This document shows positions 1-36,885 of a DNA stretch of 64,000 nt, one piece after another; within the stretch, counting starts at the first letter, position 1, and each line of letters begins with the position of its first letter. The notes beneath the pieces are model-generated. The model made no database searches and was not told the origin of the DNA. It worked only from the letters and a program-made list of their open reading frames with translations. Origin of the DNA: Mesostigma viride (taxonomy: Eukaryota; Streptophyta; Mesostigmatophyceae; Mesostigmatales; Mesostigmataceae); the NCBI GenBank assembly GCA_009746045.1, contig RPFO01000380.1, forward strand, positions 1,722,605 through 1,786,604, written 5' to 3'. Made by a program: the position numbers and the translations under genes.

Positions 1-1053
1 ATTTTTTTTTCCTTTTTGCTGCTGCCTGGAATGACGCCCTCTTTGGGCTTCCTTCTTTAGTATGAGATGCCTTTCTTTCACTTTTTGCTCTCACGTTGTT
101 GTGAGCTAAATAGTGGGGGGGGAGGTGGCATATATCTCACACATGATTACTGCTGATAGTGGATGCATTCCAAGTAGCGGTAATGACCAGTCCAGGATGA
201 TATGGCACGCAAACGCGACAGCTGTCGCGTCCGTGATCTATCACGTCCGCAATTCAGATTTTAGCGTAATTCTGACGTCCGCAGCCTTGTGCGGGTTGCT
301 ATACCGCGGCCCGGTACTGACGCCGCGGATCTCAATTGTACTCACGCGCCAAGTCCGCTGAATTTGCTGACGGAACTTTTGGGCGGACCTGAATTTCACT
401 GACATTCGTCACAAGGGCAGTTTGCCGAATGCTGGTACGCAGCAAGCCGGCGAGGCACTGAGCAGATGTGCAATTTCAGGATTTCAACGTGGGACACCAG
501 ACACAAATGCAAGGAAGCCCCAGGCGGTGCCTGGCATAGCCGATAGATTTGCCCTTGTATATTTGTGTTCGCTTGACAGATAAAGCTTGAAGTTTAGCTT
601 GTCGGAAATTAGACAATGTTATGATTGGCTGATGTCTAAAGTGGCGCTAGTGGCGCCAGCCGCCAGGCTTGAGCTTTGAGCAGTATAGAAGGATGAGCAA
701 CGAACCATGGTGGTCGTTGTTCGTCCGTTTCTCTCCCTCACAACTGGTTTGTTGTCTTCATGGGGTGAAATAGTTCGAGCAGCCCGGAGCAGCCCCCGTG
801 AGTGGTTGCATGCAGTCAGTTGCCATGAGGATGGACTGACGGATATGACAATGTATTGGTTTTGTTAAGAATGTGTGTAAGACTGAGAACGAGACAAGGG
901 ACAGGGCCTTCGGGCACCCTGGTCGTCGTTGGCAAGAATGCCAGTAGGAACTAGGTCGGGAACACACGCGCACTGCCGCCACAAGGGGCCTCTAAACGCG
1001 ACATGTCCTCTACTAGCTGTTCTGTGAAGGGGCGGGCCTTGCGGCGTCTAACA
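1..1053. other. Left edge, no gene recognised
   Basis: No open frame here looks like a known protein. The part next to 1054 is probably the 3' untranslated region of the minus-strand retroelement that follows. I saw no tail or terminal stem-loop of the kind found on the other LINE copies in the window, so this element belongs to another lineage or its 3' end is degraded. Confidence 0.4.
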
Positions 1054-2580
1054 TCACTGGGCCCGGCCCACGTCAGGAGGTGCCGGCCAGGCTGGGCTGG
1101 TCGCAGTCCTGCGGGGGGGCCACGTCACTGAGGTGTCTACCTGGTTGGTGCGAGCTAGGTGCCCTACTAGCTGCAGGCGTCGCTGCTTACTGGTGCTGGT
1201 GATATAGGGCATGCCCTGGTACAGGTCCTCATTGCGGACATGAGCAGCATATCCTACTCTGAAAATGGAACGCAGCATGCTGGTGACCGCGCCGTCCAGC
1301 TTGCGGGCCAGGTCGGCGGTGAGGGTCCACGTCTCGGCCCCATACGTGAGAACAGGAAGGACGAGGACCTTGAACAGGTCCTGTTTCTCGATCTTGCCCA
1401 GGGGCTTGCGCCACAGGGCCCGGTACTGGCGTAAAGCGTGCCAGGCGAGGGAGATGCGATGGTCCACATCAACCTCGCAGCTGGGGAGCAGGCTGCCCAG
1501 CAGCTTAACGCGGTCCCGATACAGGACTCGAGAGCCGTCTAGGAGATAGAGGGGCGGCGGTGAGTTGGTGAGCCCAACCGCCAGGGCCTCTAGCTGTCTT
1601 CTTGCTGACCTCAAGCCCCACTGCACGGGCCTCGAGAGCCAGGCAGTCAAGCCATGTCTGCACGTGCTCAGTGTCCTCGAAGAGGGTGGTGTCGTCTGCG
1701 TAGATGATGTCTGCCAGCCGAATCTCCGTGTCCGCACCGCCATGCCAGAATTTGTTAGCAACCTGCACTCCTGGTTCCCTGCCCACGATGCGGGCAAATC
1801 GCTTGCGCGCCTGAATCATTACGTATTCGACAACAATAATGAACAGGTAGGGCGACAGCACGCAGCCCTGCCACACACCCTTCTGTAAAGGGCATGGGGG
1901 CGTGGTCCCGTAAGAAGTGCGCACCGAAGTGGTGGACCCTTCATACAGGTTGCGGATGACAGCAATCAGGGGGCGGGGGATCCGGAACAACTCGAGGATG
2001 TCCCAAAGCGCAGGCCAGAAAACCGAATCGAAGGCTTTGATGAAGTCCACCAGCACGAGGTGCAAAGGGGACTCACCAGGCTGAAGGCGTTGCAGTTCCT
2101 CCACCAGTCGGCGAGTAGCGAAGAGCAGCGCCTGTACTGTGTTGCGACCTGAACGGAAGCCGTGCTGAGTCTCGCTGAGGTGACCGTCCAGGGCCGTGCG
2201 CAGGCGGTTCAGGATGAGCCGCATAAGAAGCTTGAGGGGGGCACTTTGAATGCACACCCCTCTGTAGTTGCCGGGGTCGGCAGGCGACCCCTTGTTCTTG
2301 TACAGCATCGTGCGAAAACTGTGTTGCCAGGCCGCTGGAGGTGGTTGCGACGACAGCAGAAGGCGGTTGCAGATGTCCCGGAAGAGCAGCATAACACCTG
2401 TGTCCTCGAATTCGGCTGCAAGTTTTACAACTGCGGCAGGAAGCTCGTCAGAGCCGGTGGCTGCGTCATAACGCAGGCGCTGGACCGCCTCCGTGACCTC
2501 GCGAGAGGTGAAAGGAGGCATGTCAGACGGGTCGCCAATTGGCCGACCAGCGGGGGGACAAGGTAGTCCGCCGCTGACCT
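1054..2580 (-). mobile_element. Non-LTR (LINE) reverse transcriptase, 5'-truncated and frameshifted
   Basis: The minus strand encodes a reverse transcriptase palm and thumb: a GSDELPAAVVKL-type start of the RT domain, NYRGV, the QHGFRSGR block, VLVDFIKAFDSV, the QGCVLSPYLF turn and the catalytic YADD (in DIIYADDTTLF). Frame 1 runs from about 2580 to 1505. The family continuation (a KLLGSLLPSCEVDVDHRI region, then LTYGAETWTL, then KQRRLQLVGHLAR near the C-terminus) is in another frame, 1797-1054. A single indel near 1600 therefore breaks the protein. No endonuclease or ORF1 lies upstream, so the copy is 5'-truncated and dead. The C-terminal KQRR..VGHL block also occurs in the LINE fragment at 56.6-57.0 kb, which shows kinship. 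Being a LINE is sure from the motifs; the clade is not assigned. Confidence 0.9.
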
Positions 2581-3304
2581 AGGCTCATATGCATGCACGG
2601 TACGTGCACACGCTACGCTTGAGCTAGCTCGCCGGCTACCATGGCTTGGAATCCGAACATTTTAGGCCTTGTGCTACGCACGTACCATGCAAACTTGTAC
2701 ATACCAGAACTTTGCGTGTTGTCTGATTGATGTACTACGTGGTGGAGCCCTTCGCTTTATAGACTTCTGTATAATCGGGTATAAATAAAAAAAAAAATTG
2801 TATGGGTTACCTACGATCGTATCCCACTCGCTCTAACTAAGAAACTTGACGTTACCCTCCTTCAAAGTCCTTGAGCCAAGTAAACCTGCACACACCCAGT
2901 GACTTGATATGGATTGCCTGCTAAGCGACAGGTTCATGCACTGCACTGAATCATCAAAAGCATGTGAGGTATTTTCCAGATTTCTGGCCTGCGCTATTCA
3001 CCATCCCAGGGACATGCACAGAGGAGTAAATAAGCGTGGGCGCCAGTCCCTCCCTCCAGTGATGCTACCAGCTGCCCCGCACCCACCGGGTGGACTGCGT
3101 CCGTGGATTATTCACAGCCAAGAATGCGTCATAAAGGCCTTGCCAGCTTGGAGACAAACCACAGCACCAACAACGGGGCTGCAGCCTTCCTAGTCCATCA
3201 CAAAGCCATGCAGAAACGCCCTGCCAGTGCTAACACACACAGAGGCGCCTTCCCTTCCCCCAGCGCCGCTGTGCCCCGCGCAGCGCCAGCAACTGACCGC
3301 GCGC
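2581..3304. other. Spacer between retroelement and ABCE1 3' end
   Basis: No convincing gene. An A-rich run lies near 2788-2800. The right part should hold the ABCE1 3' untranslated region, transcribed leftwards from 3304. No clear polyadenylation signal was recognised. Confidence 0.4.
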
Positions 3305-13116
<9,812 letters not shown>

Positions 13117-13906
13117 GATTATTAAGGGCTATGGCTGGTGCCACTAGCCTAGCACCCGCCAAAAAGGCCTTGACCAGGCAAACAGCTGCGCTAAATCGTC
13201 CATCGCCGCAAGTGGGAAAGGTGAACTTAACGCGAGTTATTAGGCGCGCATCCTCCGCCTCTAATGCAGTGCACTGTACATACTACTGTACAAACTATGT
13301 ACCGCTTGGAGAATCTCTCAGGGTACTGCTAAAGGCCCTAAACAGGGCAGGTTCCTCTACAGTACTGTACAGTAAAATGCTGGGCTCCAACCACCCCTAG
13401 TTGGTTCCCTAGATGGTTGGAAAGCCTCCTGGATTTACCCTGCGTTCACAAATCACAAAGCGCGCGCGGAATACAGTACGCAGCGCGGATGGCAGCACTC
13501 GGCACTTTCGGAGCTGCGGAGTCAGAGGCAGACGAAATGGACCACCATTGCTCGTGCAGACTGCTCGTGCGTGCGACATATTTCTTGCCTAAAAGCATCG
13601 CGGCCAAACCGAAACGTGTAAAGCTTCCCAGCGTTGCTACCTATCATGACCTGTCTGCTGGGTGGGCTGCGTTGATGTCCAGTCTTAATTTCATGGTCTG
13701 TATGGCTTAGCAGCGCACCTGCGATAGTTACAACAAATGCGCATGCTCCTTATTTGCAGCATGGCCCAACTTCCTCGTTGGAAGGAACCCGATAGCATGA
13801 AGCTTTCTCGTTAAACAGCAAAAAGCGGACACTTGATCAGCGCAGCTACTTAGCCTGGCAGGTTTTAATTGCTTGAACAGCGCAGAAAGACCGGAAGCCT
13901 GTCGCC
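13117..13906. promoter_or_regulatory. Shared 5' spacer of ABCE1 and RPB5 (bidirectional promoter region)
   Basis: The two start codons are 790 bp apart and point away from each other, and no other gene fits between. The segment is less GC-rich than the flanking gene bodies and free of satellites. It must hold both 5' untranslated regions and core promoters. No TATA box or named motif was identified with confidence, so the promoter role is inferred from position. Confidence 0.6.
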
Positions 13907-15372
13907 ATGGACGAGAGGGCTACCCGCCTGTACCGTGCCCGCCAAACCGTGATGCAAATGTTATGTGATAGGGATTACCTAATATTAACTGCCGACCTGG
14001 ACATGACAAAGGATCAGTTTGTGGAGAATTTTTCCGAGGAGCCGCGCCGAGAGCAGCTGACCATCTTCGCACCGAAGAAAAACGACCCTGCCGATAAGAT
14101 TTTCGTGTTTTTCCCCGAGGAAGCGAAGGTAGGTTGGCTATAGCAAAAGGCTGCGAAACCGTTTAAGCCCGACCCGTTCATCGTAGCTAGCAAGGAAGCC
14201 AGAGTAAATTGCCGAGCGAGTAGGAAGTGCCGTGCTCCCGACGTGGCAGCGTGAGGCGCGTTCCGTGACTGAGCGGTGCCGCGCGTTGTGTGCGTGCTTC
14301 TGGCCGCAGGTGGGCGTGAAGACGATCAAGCAGTACGCGGAGCAGATGACGCGCGAGTCGGTGATGAGCGCCATCCTTGTGGTCCAGCAGGGGCTCACCC
14401 CCTTTGCCAGGACCTGCCTGGCCGAGTTCAACGCAACCAAGCGGTCGTCGGACGAGGATGGGGGTGGCTCGCTGAAACAGTTCCGCCTAGAGGTCTTCGA
14501 GGTGCGGCCCTCCTCTCCTTGCCTCTCTGCTGCTTCTCCCTTGCCTGCTCGTGCCTGCTCTTGTGGATGCCGGTTGCTACTCTGATCACGTAGGGATTCC
14601 GCTCCCCTCCCTCGTTGTTGTTACGGTAAACCTCCGCCCGTCATCGTTGTTACAGTACACCTCCGTCTGTGGTCGTTGTTACGGGGGGATTACCTACACT
14701 GGTCAATCTATGCTTGCACGCCGCGGCCTCCCATGCAAGTGGTGGCACACGGGCGGCGTGCATGCCACGCGGGTCGCTCGTAGCCATCCCATGAGTTGGT
14801 GTGCCTCTGCTTCAAGGAGACGGTGGGATTAACGTGTGCCTCTGCCTCTGTCGGGAGGTCATGGCCCACACGCTGGCGCCTTCAAGCCCCGTGCACACGG
14901 TGAGAATGTCAATGTGGCAGCTGTTGCTAGACAGTGTGGGAATATGGTTGTAAGCCAGGCACGCCATGTGAGAAGGTGGCCTGCCTTCAGCCATGGTTCC
15001 ACGTTAAAGTGGGCACCTGGGTTGCAGTATAGCAGTCGCCTCAAACTGTGTAGCACTCTTGCCCCATGCTGATGCGTGTGTGCGCGCTGCCCCCCCCCCA
15101 CCCCTCATGCCGGCTCGCCCTGGCCATGGCAGGAGAATGAGCTCCTCTTCAACCTGACCAAGCACTACCTGGTGCCCAAGCACTACCTGCTCACCCCCGA
15201 GGAGGAGCAGCACCTGCTCCACCGCTATAAGGTGAAGAAGGAGCAGCTGCCGCGCATGCAGGTGACGGACCCGGTCGCGCGCTACTACGGCATGCACCGG
15301 GGCAACATCTGCAAGATCATACGCGCCAGCGAGACGGCAGGGCGGTACATCACCTACCGATACGTGGTCTAG
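13907..15372 (+). CDS. RPB5: RPB5/RPABC1, shared subunit of RNA polymerases I, II and III, 3 exons
   Basis: Exons 13907-14128, 14310-14501 and 15133-15372 join in frame to 217 residues (about 210 is usual). The N-terminal jaw domain begins [15 protein letters not shown] and includes a [13 protein letters not shown]-like segment. The C-terminal assembly domain, which is the part shared with archaeal RpoH, has [11 protein letters not shown] near the start of exon 3, [10 protein letters not shown] and ends with [14 protein letters not shown]. These blocks are diagnostic. The protein sits in the lower jaw of all three nuclear polymerases and contacts downstream DNA. The start is the first ATG, directly before the conserved tyrosine/arginine-rich helix. 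Exon 1 uses many A/T third bases while exon 3 is almost all G/C-ending. Introns are short (181 and 631 bp) and, unlike the neighbours, lack satellites. Confidence 0.96.
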
Positions 15373-16630
15373 TCATCTCCAGGTGGCACCGAGGCTGGCA
15401 GCGCGCTGGATGATAGCATGGGATGGAGGCGATGAAGGATGAGACGGGAGATAAAAATGTTCGTAAAGAAGCGCAGGCTTCCGATTTGTGCAACAGACAC
15501 TAAGCCGGGCGCTTGCGCTTGTGCCTGTGGTTCCGTGTGCGCCAGCCTATGCGATGGGATGCTTTTCTTTTCTAAATTTCCCTCATATCATGAGGGTCAC
15601 AATACCGGCGAGCCACGGGCCATGTGCAAGAAGAATGAGATACATCTGTTTGCGATTCGTTCGCGATGGTCAGGCTTCTCATCTCTATGGAATGCCCCAG
15701 TATCATGGCAAGGCTTTGAAGTTGGTAGCTAGTGGTGTTGTCATTACATCTGGATGAGATACTGACTTGAATTGGTCGATAACGTAACATGGTCGTGTCA
15801 TGGACACGGCACCTCCCATATTTATTGCTATAAAATAACCTTTTAAATTGCTAGTTTGAGCCGCTGTCAATTCGTATTGTAGTACGTCGCGATCAGCCGG
15901 CCCATGCTGTACATGCACGATATGTACGTGAGCGTGTTGATATGCCAGCCTATATCGATCCCACCGCTAGCTCGATCCAGCCCGGCATGTTCATTTGTGT
16001 CAAAAACTTAGGTAACCGGTAAACCTACAATAGATAACATACAGACTATGAATGGCACTCTCCATCTCTTACAACCCATCACGCCAGGTACTGCCAGGTT
16101 CACGGTCCTTGACGGGGTCACGTTGCATCCATCCCTCTAATTCCACACGCCACCAATCACCCATGGCTTGGACATGGTAGTTTGACCAGTTTCCGCTTCC
16201 CAAGTGGCAATGCGGATGCCAAAAACGCGCAACCACATCACCACACATGCACATATGCAACCCTGCGCTCTCGCCATGCCCTCGCGGCACACAAGTTGTA
16301 TATAAACACAGGAACATCCGCGAAGCTGTACAGAAACACAGGAACCTATGTGGTCGCACCATCGTATATTTGTCGGCCGACCTCACCATTGTTCAAAGGG
16401 TCTGCTGCCCAGGGGGCTGCTCCTTGTCCCAGGGTGGCGCATGTTCAAAGGTTCCACCCTCCCCCGCGTACTCTGCCAGAAGGACATGCCTCACTTGGCA
16501 GACATGCCCACAGGCTCATGCTTCCCTGCCTCACTTGGCAGACATGCCCACAGGCTCATGCTTCCCTGCCTCACTTGGCAGACATGCCCACAGGCTCATG
16601 CTTCCCTGCCTCAACCGCCCCTGCCAGCGC
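15373..16630. other. Convergent spacer between RPB5 and RRP12
   Basis: Both neighbouring genes end here, so it holds two 3' untranslated regions. No coding sequence was recognised. The right part contains a 40-bp tandem triplication listed separately. Confidence 0.5.
16489..16608. repeat. 40-bp unit, three perfect tandem copies
   Basis: Each unit starts cctcacttggcagacatgcc and ends gcttccctg. The array lies 22 bp past the RRP12 stop codon and so would be in its 3' untranslated region. Confidence 0.95.
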
Positions 16631-31329
<14,699 letters not shown>

Positions 31330-32222
31330 GGCCGGTGATTCGACGACACCGCGGCAATATTATTTGGTCTGCCGCCCCGCCGACTTCATAACGAGCCGGG
31401 CATTATTACGCCTCTGCTGCCTTGTAGTCCGGCAAGGTCTTGCCGTCTCCCTCAGTGGCCAGTGCTAGAAATAAAGATGGCAGCATAACGATCACGAGCC
31501 GCAAGTCAATTCCGTAGCCCGTACGCCCGGTAGTGTGCTACCTCTAAGTATATCCTGCGTAGTGCAACGATACGGCATCTCCGTTAGCGCGAAGCGCGTG
31601 GAGGAAGAACTGGCAGGTTTCTCATCCTGCAATTTGAAGCAGTTTTGGGGTTTTGCTCAAATCTTGCGCGGAATTGCCGCAGACCGTGCCGCAAACGAGC
31701 TTCGCACAAAAGTTCCCGTCACCATTATTTGAGCAACAGGACAGGTTTGCACATTTTTTTTGTGAGCAAAATAATTGCCACCGGGCTGTGCGTTGAAGTG
31801 CGTATCTCACATGAAGGTCTACTTGGTTCAGAGGCCCGCAATTTAAGTAGAATTGATTTCAAGACCTTGTTTGCAACAAGACTTGCGAAACAGCGATTTA
31901 ATGAATAAACACACAAAGTGCGATGGCCCGGGCAGTGCCGCGGTTATTTAGGTCTTCTGTTTTAATGTGTCGAGTAAAATGTGCAAATCAGGCCAGCTAT
32001 ACAAACCTTACCGCTACCCGTGTTTTAGATAGTGGCTTGGCTGCCGCATATGAATTTGTCCCTGATCATTAGTGTGGCGTCTGCTTGTCTTGCATACGTC
32101 CTTATGTCGATTTGCATGCAGCCTTGCCGCAGCAGTGCTTCTCGAATGCCTAGCCTCGGTAACACCGAGCAAATGTCAAAAATTGTTTAATCTATCACAT
32201 CCTATCATATCCTATCACAGCT
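31330..32222. promoter_or_regulatory. Shared 5' spacer of RRP12 and NDC1
   Basis: The start codons of the two divergent genes are 893 bp apart. The segment is AT-richer than the gene bodies, free of satellites, and has no recognisable coding sequence. It must contain both promoters; no defined motif was identified. Confidence 0.55.
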
Positions 32223-35200
32223 ATGTATCCTACCGGCAGTAGTAACTTCCGGGAGCTCCTGTGGTGGCGGCTCATTGGTGCCATGGTATGGCACGGCGTG
32301 GTTGTCACGTTACTCGTGGGCCTGCTGAAAGCATCCATGTGGGCACTTGGCCTTGGAGGCACGCTGTTTTCCGTGGGCTCTTGGTCCTCCTGGCTGGCAG
32401 CGGTCACCTTTGGAGCGGCGCAGTTGCTGGCGCTGTCCGGCTATTACGTGCTCGCCGACGTACACGTCATCCCGGCCCTCTCGCCCATGAAATACGCCCG
32501 CTGGCTGCTGTCGCTTGCCTGGAGAGCGCTGTCGCCCCCGTCCACGGCCAAGGCATTGGAGGTAGTGGATGTGCAAGGGTCCCTGACGCTTCCAGCGGCC
32601 CTGACCTCAGGGGCTTTCCTGCTCGCGTGCACCGCATCCGGCTTCCTGTGCTTCCCTGCCTTTGTCACGCTTAGCATGCCGAGCAGCACGGCGGCCAGCG
32701 GCCACCCCGTGCTGCTGCCGGGCGTGCTGGGCGCGCTCATGGGCGGCGTGTACGCGGCGCGCGGCATTAGCTCCCGCAAGTTCCGCGTCCTCACCTTCCC
32801 CGTCCTCTCGGTGGGTGGCCGCGCATGCTGGGCGATGGTGCCATGTGCGCGCGTGTGCCAGCAACAGGTTGCGTGCGCGCGTGTGCTGCCAACCCATGTG
32901 CGCAATGTCGGACGGTGCATGCACCTGCCCCGCCATGTATGAGGCTGGGCCACTCTAGCCCTCACCAGGCGGGGTAAGGGTGGCGGGGCCACCTCTGTGC
33001 CGCCATATGTGCAGCTGTGCTGGTGGTGGGTCATCAACAGCACCTCTGTGTCTGCATGCATCTGTGTGTGTATGAATGCGTTTTTATGCATGAGCATGTG
33101 TGTGTGCTGTGGGCACCTTGCCCCCACCATTCACCACTGAACGTAAGGTGCATAACTGTGCGCATGGCCACCACCGCTGCCACATGGCCCGCTAGCTAGT
33201 TTGGATACGGTATTTGTATGCAGCAAATGCTGACGCCTGACACGCCATGTGCGCTATGCCCACCCCCCCACGCCATGCACCGCGTGCATGCGCCGCCTGT
33301 CCCCTGACCCCAAATGTTTGCCAGCAGCAACACCGCTACTTCCGATTGAAGCAGCGCGTGCCGCGGTCGCTATGGCGCGCGGCACGGCTGGCCTCAGCCT
33401 GCTTCCTCGCTGCCCTGCTGGCCTCCATACAGCTGCTGGGCGCGCCCGTCCCCTCCTTATCCCAGCTCCTGCAACTGCTGGTCACCGCCGTCGCCACCCT
33501 GTTCGCGTGGGATATGGCACGCCATGTGGTGGAGGTGAGCGCGCAGCCAATGGGTGGCGAGGGGGGGGACGCACCACGCTGCCTTGCACAGTGTCCCCTC
33601 TCATGGTCACTGTAGCGTCCCTCGCATGGTCACTGTAGCGTTCAGCAGGAACGGTGGATTGTGTGAAAGACCCAAGTCTAACACCAAGTCTAGCACGGCG
33701 ACAGCCGTGTTTTCATGTCCCTTTTCTCTGTTGTCGAGGAGACTTGTGCCTGTGCTGTGTCTGGATGGTAGGGGGCGCCAGGGGGGCGACGCACTTGTCG
33801 TTGGGGTACACCCAAACTTTGCACGGGAACCGAAGAGAGTCTACTACAGTGGCGCCTGTGTAGAGGAGAGTGAGTAAAACTTGGGTGGCGACGTTGACAG
33901 GACCAGGGAAGAGCTTCCAGCCTCTCCCAATTGACGCCTGCATGCCTAGGTTAAAAGGTGTAGCATTGCAGGCATGCATGCGCCTGAAGGTGTGTTCACA
34001 CAACCACACATGCGAAAGCCTGGCAGCACCGGTCCACCTGGTGTGCTGCAAGTGCCGCCCCCATGCACGCGCCCATGTGAAGTGCTTGCCGGTCGGAGCG
34101 CGCGCGTTGAGTGGTGTCCAGGTGCAGAGATATGCCAACGGGGGTGGATGCAGGGATGTGTGGACTTGGATGATCCAGCGCGTGGGCACCGTTTCTTGCG
34201 CATTCCCTGGGTGGAAACGGTTACATGTGCGCCTGCCTATAGAATGAACGGTTACATGTGCGCCTGCCTATACAATGAACGGTTACATGTGCGCCTGCCT
34301 ATAGAATGAACGGTTACATGTGCGCCTGCCTGTTGAATAATCATAATATGGGGAGTGTCATTTTCCCTTCCGGTCCGTTCCAAGGAATGGCGTGATCAAT
34401 ATCTCGTCTGGCCCCGCTACATACGTCCCGCCCAGTACCTCCTTCAGCCTCGCCCTTCGCGCGTAGCCTGATCCCAGATAGGCCCCGTGCCTTTGTGCAT
34501 GCTTGATAGGCCCCGTGCCTTTGTGCATGCTTGATAGGCCCCGTGGTTTTGTGCATGCTTGATAGGCCCCGTGGCTTAGCACACGGAGGTAAGCAGCTGT
34601 CTTCCATCGGAAGCACAGGAATGAATCCATGCACGGCGCCGTTTGCAAGAATAAGCAAGCTGTGTGCTGACCTGGCCCCTAACACGCAACCGTGCGGTGC
34701 CCACCCCTCATGTCGTTGCTGTCATCTGTTCCCACGGACAGATCGTCCACACCGAGATGTTTGGCCTCTCGCCCAAGTCCCGTCTGGAAGCAGAGGTGCT
34801 CAACATCGACCCCAACGCGCTGTCCCTCATGGCGCTGTCGGAACCAAGCGCGCTCACGCCCACCAAAGCTGGCGCCGTCACCACGGCCGTGCCACCGCGC
34901 ACCGCCGCCTACTGCCCCCTGCTGCTGCAGTACCAGGCGCGGTTGGATCTGTGCACCGCGGCGGAGCAGCGTGAGGCTGCCAAGTGGCGGCGCGAGGCGA
35001 TCTTTGAGGGAACAGGACGCGCGTGGTCCGTGGTGGAAGGGGCGTGCCTGGACCCGCTGCGATGCCTTACGCAGCACTTTGCGCGCGGGGCCAAGGGTGC
35101 AGCGGCCACATCCAGCGCTGCAGCGAGGCAGGGGGGAGCACCGACATCCGGGGGTGGGGGTGGTGCAACGCTGGGGGCAGCCGACGCCAGGAAACTGCTG

Positions 35201-36552
35201 CGCTCACGATTCCCGGACCAGCAGGTTGGTTGGCTCCTACGGGTGATCAGGTTGCATAAGTCTTGATGCCTTCTGCCGCGTTATTCTGTTTGTCTTGCAA
35301 GCACACATGGTGAGTGCGGTGATGACCCCACAGCACTCACCATGCCCGGCACAAGCCCTCCGCTTGCCAGCCCGCAAATGTGGTATCTGGGTGGTGCCTC
35401 CTGGCACATGACGGGTGCGTGCATGGGATGTGGGGCAAGCGTGGGACTAATGATCATGTTTGGGTTGGGCAAGAGGCAACTCCCGCGGTAGCAAAGCACA
35501 TGCGGCTATGAGCAGGATCCGGTGCCCAGCGGTGGCTCTACTTTGTGACAGCAGGCGGGGGAGTGAGAGGAAAATGGGGGCATGCCGCGGTGTGGGGATA
35601 TCGAGAAGGTCTTGCGTGGGCTGGCTGCCACATTACATTTTGCGCCAGCCTGAAGGTAAGGTAGCTCACATAGAAGGATGCACTTGTAGGTATGTTTTTT
35701 TGTTTGCTAACGTTGTGATCAATATGCCCCGGTAATCGTTAAGCAAATGCCTTGGCACCCCCAGCCCCTTCTTCTTGGCATCGCCGGGCATCCAGCATGC
35801 AGCATCTCTCCCTTGCCAGCTCCCCGAACAAGTGGCAACACATTAGATGGGATGTGGCTCGTCCGTTTGCAGGCCAGGTGTCACTTTCTTTCAGCGGTTG
35901 CTCGGTCTCCGTGTGGATACGCACTGTGGCTGCAAGCCTGACCGCGATAGGAACAACATCAAGGAGACAACATCACTACAGAAACCGGACAGTGATTGGG
36001 CAAGGTGGCCTTGTGTGGTCTTCTGACCCAGTTTCCCCGTGGAACCATCCATTGGGCCCTGCCCCCTCATGGCATGCCACTTGCCCATCGGGCCCACCCC
36101 CCTCATGGCGTGTGCAGGAGGTCCTGTGGTGCATCCGCACACTGTCAGCGCTCGTGGCCGCCTCGAGGACTGAAGACCGCTTTGGGGTCGTGCAAGCGAG
36201 CTACTCGGTAGAGCGCGCGCTGACCACGTTTGCGTCATGCCTGTTGGCATGTGAGGACGTACAATATGCCAGCGTGGTGGCGGGCCTGCCCAAGCCCTTG
36301 CTACCCGGGTGGCAGGCGGATCAGGCTTCGGCGCAGGGCCCCAATGGGCAGGCGGGGCGGCCATCCAAGGAGATGACCGCACTGGCCAGGGTGGCTGCGG
36401 ATGCCCTCCGATGTGCACTGCACCTTGTGCTGGCTGCATTTGTGGATGAGTTTGTGAGTCTCAGCTGGAAGTTTGGCGAGTATGACTATGCAGCGCCCGA
36501 GGTAGTCTCGAGAAAACTTCAGGACATTCTCCCTGAAGTACTAGGAAAGTAA
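32223..36552 (+). CDS. NDC1: NDC1-type transmembrane nucleoporin, 4 exons
   Basis: Exons 32223-32810, 33325-33534, 34742-35224 and 36118-36552 join in frame to 571 residues. Exons 1 and 2 encode about six hydrophobic segments (for example LIGAMVWHGVVVTLLVGLL, the GAFLLACTASGFLCF segment, LLQLLVTAVATLFAW), as known for Ndc1. Exons 3 and 4 give the soluble C-terminal half. The best family mark is LVAASRTEDRFGVVQ in exon 4, which is the conserved core of metazoan and plant Ndc1. Exon 3 joined directly to exon 4 keeps the spacing seen in relatives, so no exon is missing there. Role: anchors the nuclear pore complex in the pore membrane, and spindle poles in yeast. The exon 2 acceptor is a tandem cagcag, so one Gln may be optional. 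Introns 2 and 3 carry small minisatellites and LINE debris. Confidence 0.88.
34219..34333. repeat. 31-bp minisatellite, about 4 copies, NDC1 intron 2
   Basis: Units contain cggttacatgtgcgcctgcc followed by tatagaatgaa, the last being partial. Confidence 0.93.
34482..34583. repeat. 28-bp minisatellite, about 4 copies, NDC1 intron 2
   Basis: Units read ataggccccgtg, then cctttgtgcatgcttg or a one-base variant; it lies about 150 bp upstream of the exon 3 acceptor. Confidence 0.9.
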
Positions 36553-36880
36553 TCAATCCTCTGCGGCTTCGCTTTTGGGGTGGAAAGGTGGGGGGGGGGC
36601 ACAGAGCACTTACTCTTCTCAGAGAGGGCCTGTTTTTGGTCTTTCACTTTCAAGAAACCCAAATTTTGCCCCCAGGCTGCTTCGAGACCTGTACAGGGCA
36701 CAGGTCAGCCCTGTGTTGTTAAGGTTTGGGAAATATGAATGCATTGAACTAATTTAACTATCACGTAGACTGCGCACGTCACGTGGGTACCAATAAGGGA
36801 ACCTTAAACCCCTATACACAACGAGGAGGGCGGCCCAGCTTCTGTCACTGCCCTAAGTGGGCAGGCCACAGAGCGCTCTC
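36553..36880. other. NDC1 3' flank, no gene
   Basis: Should contain the NDC1 3' untranslated region. Nothing else recognised before the LINE tail that begins near 36886. Confidence 0.4.
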
Positions 36881-36885
36881 TCCGC

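Noticed and set aside
113-361. Small plus-strand open frame near the left edge
   Set aside because: No homologue recognised, no codon-usage signal, and no splice context.
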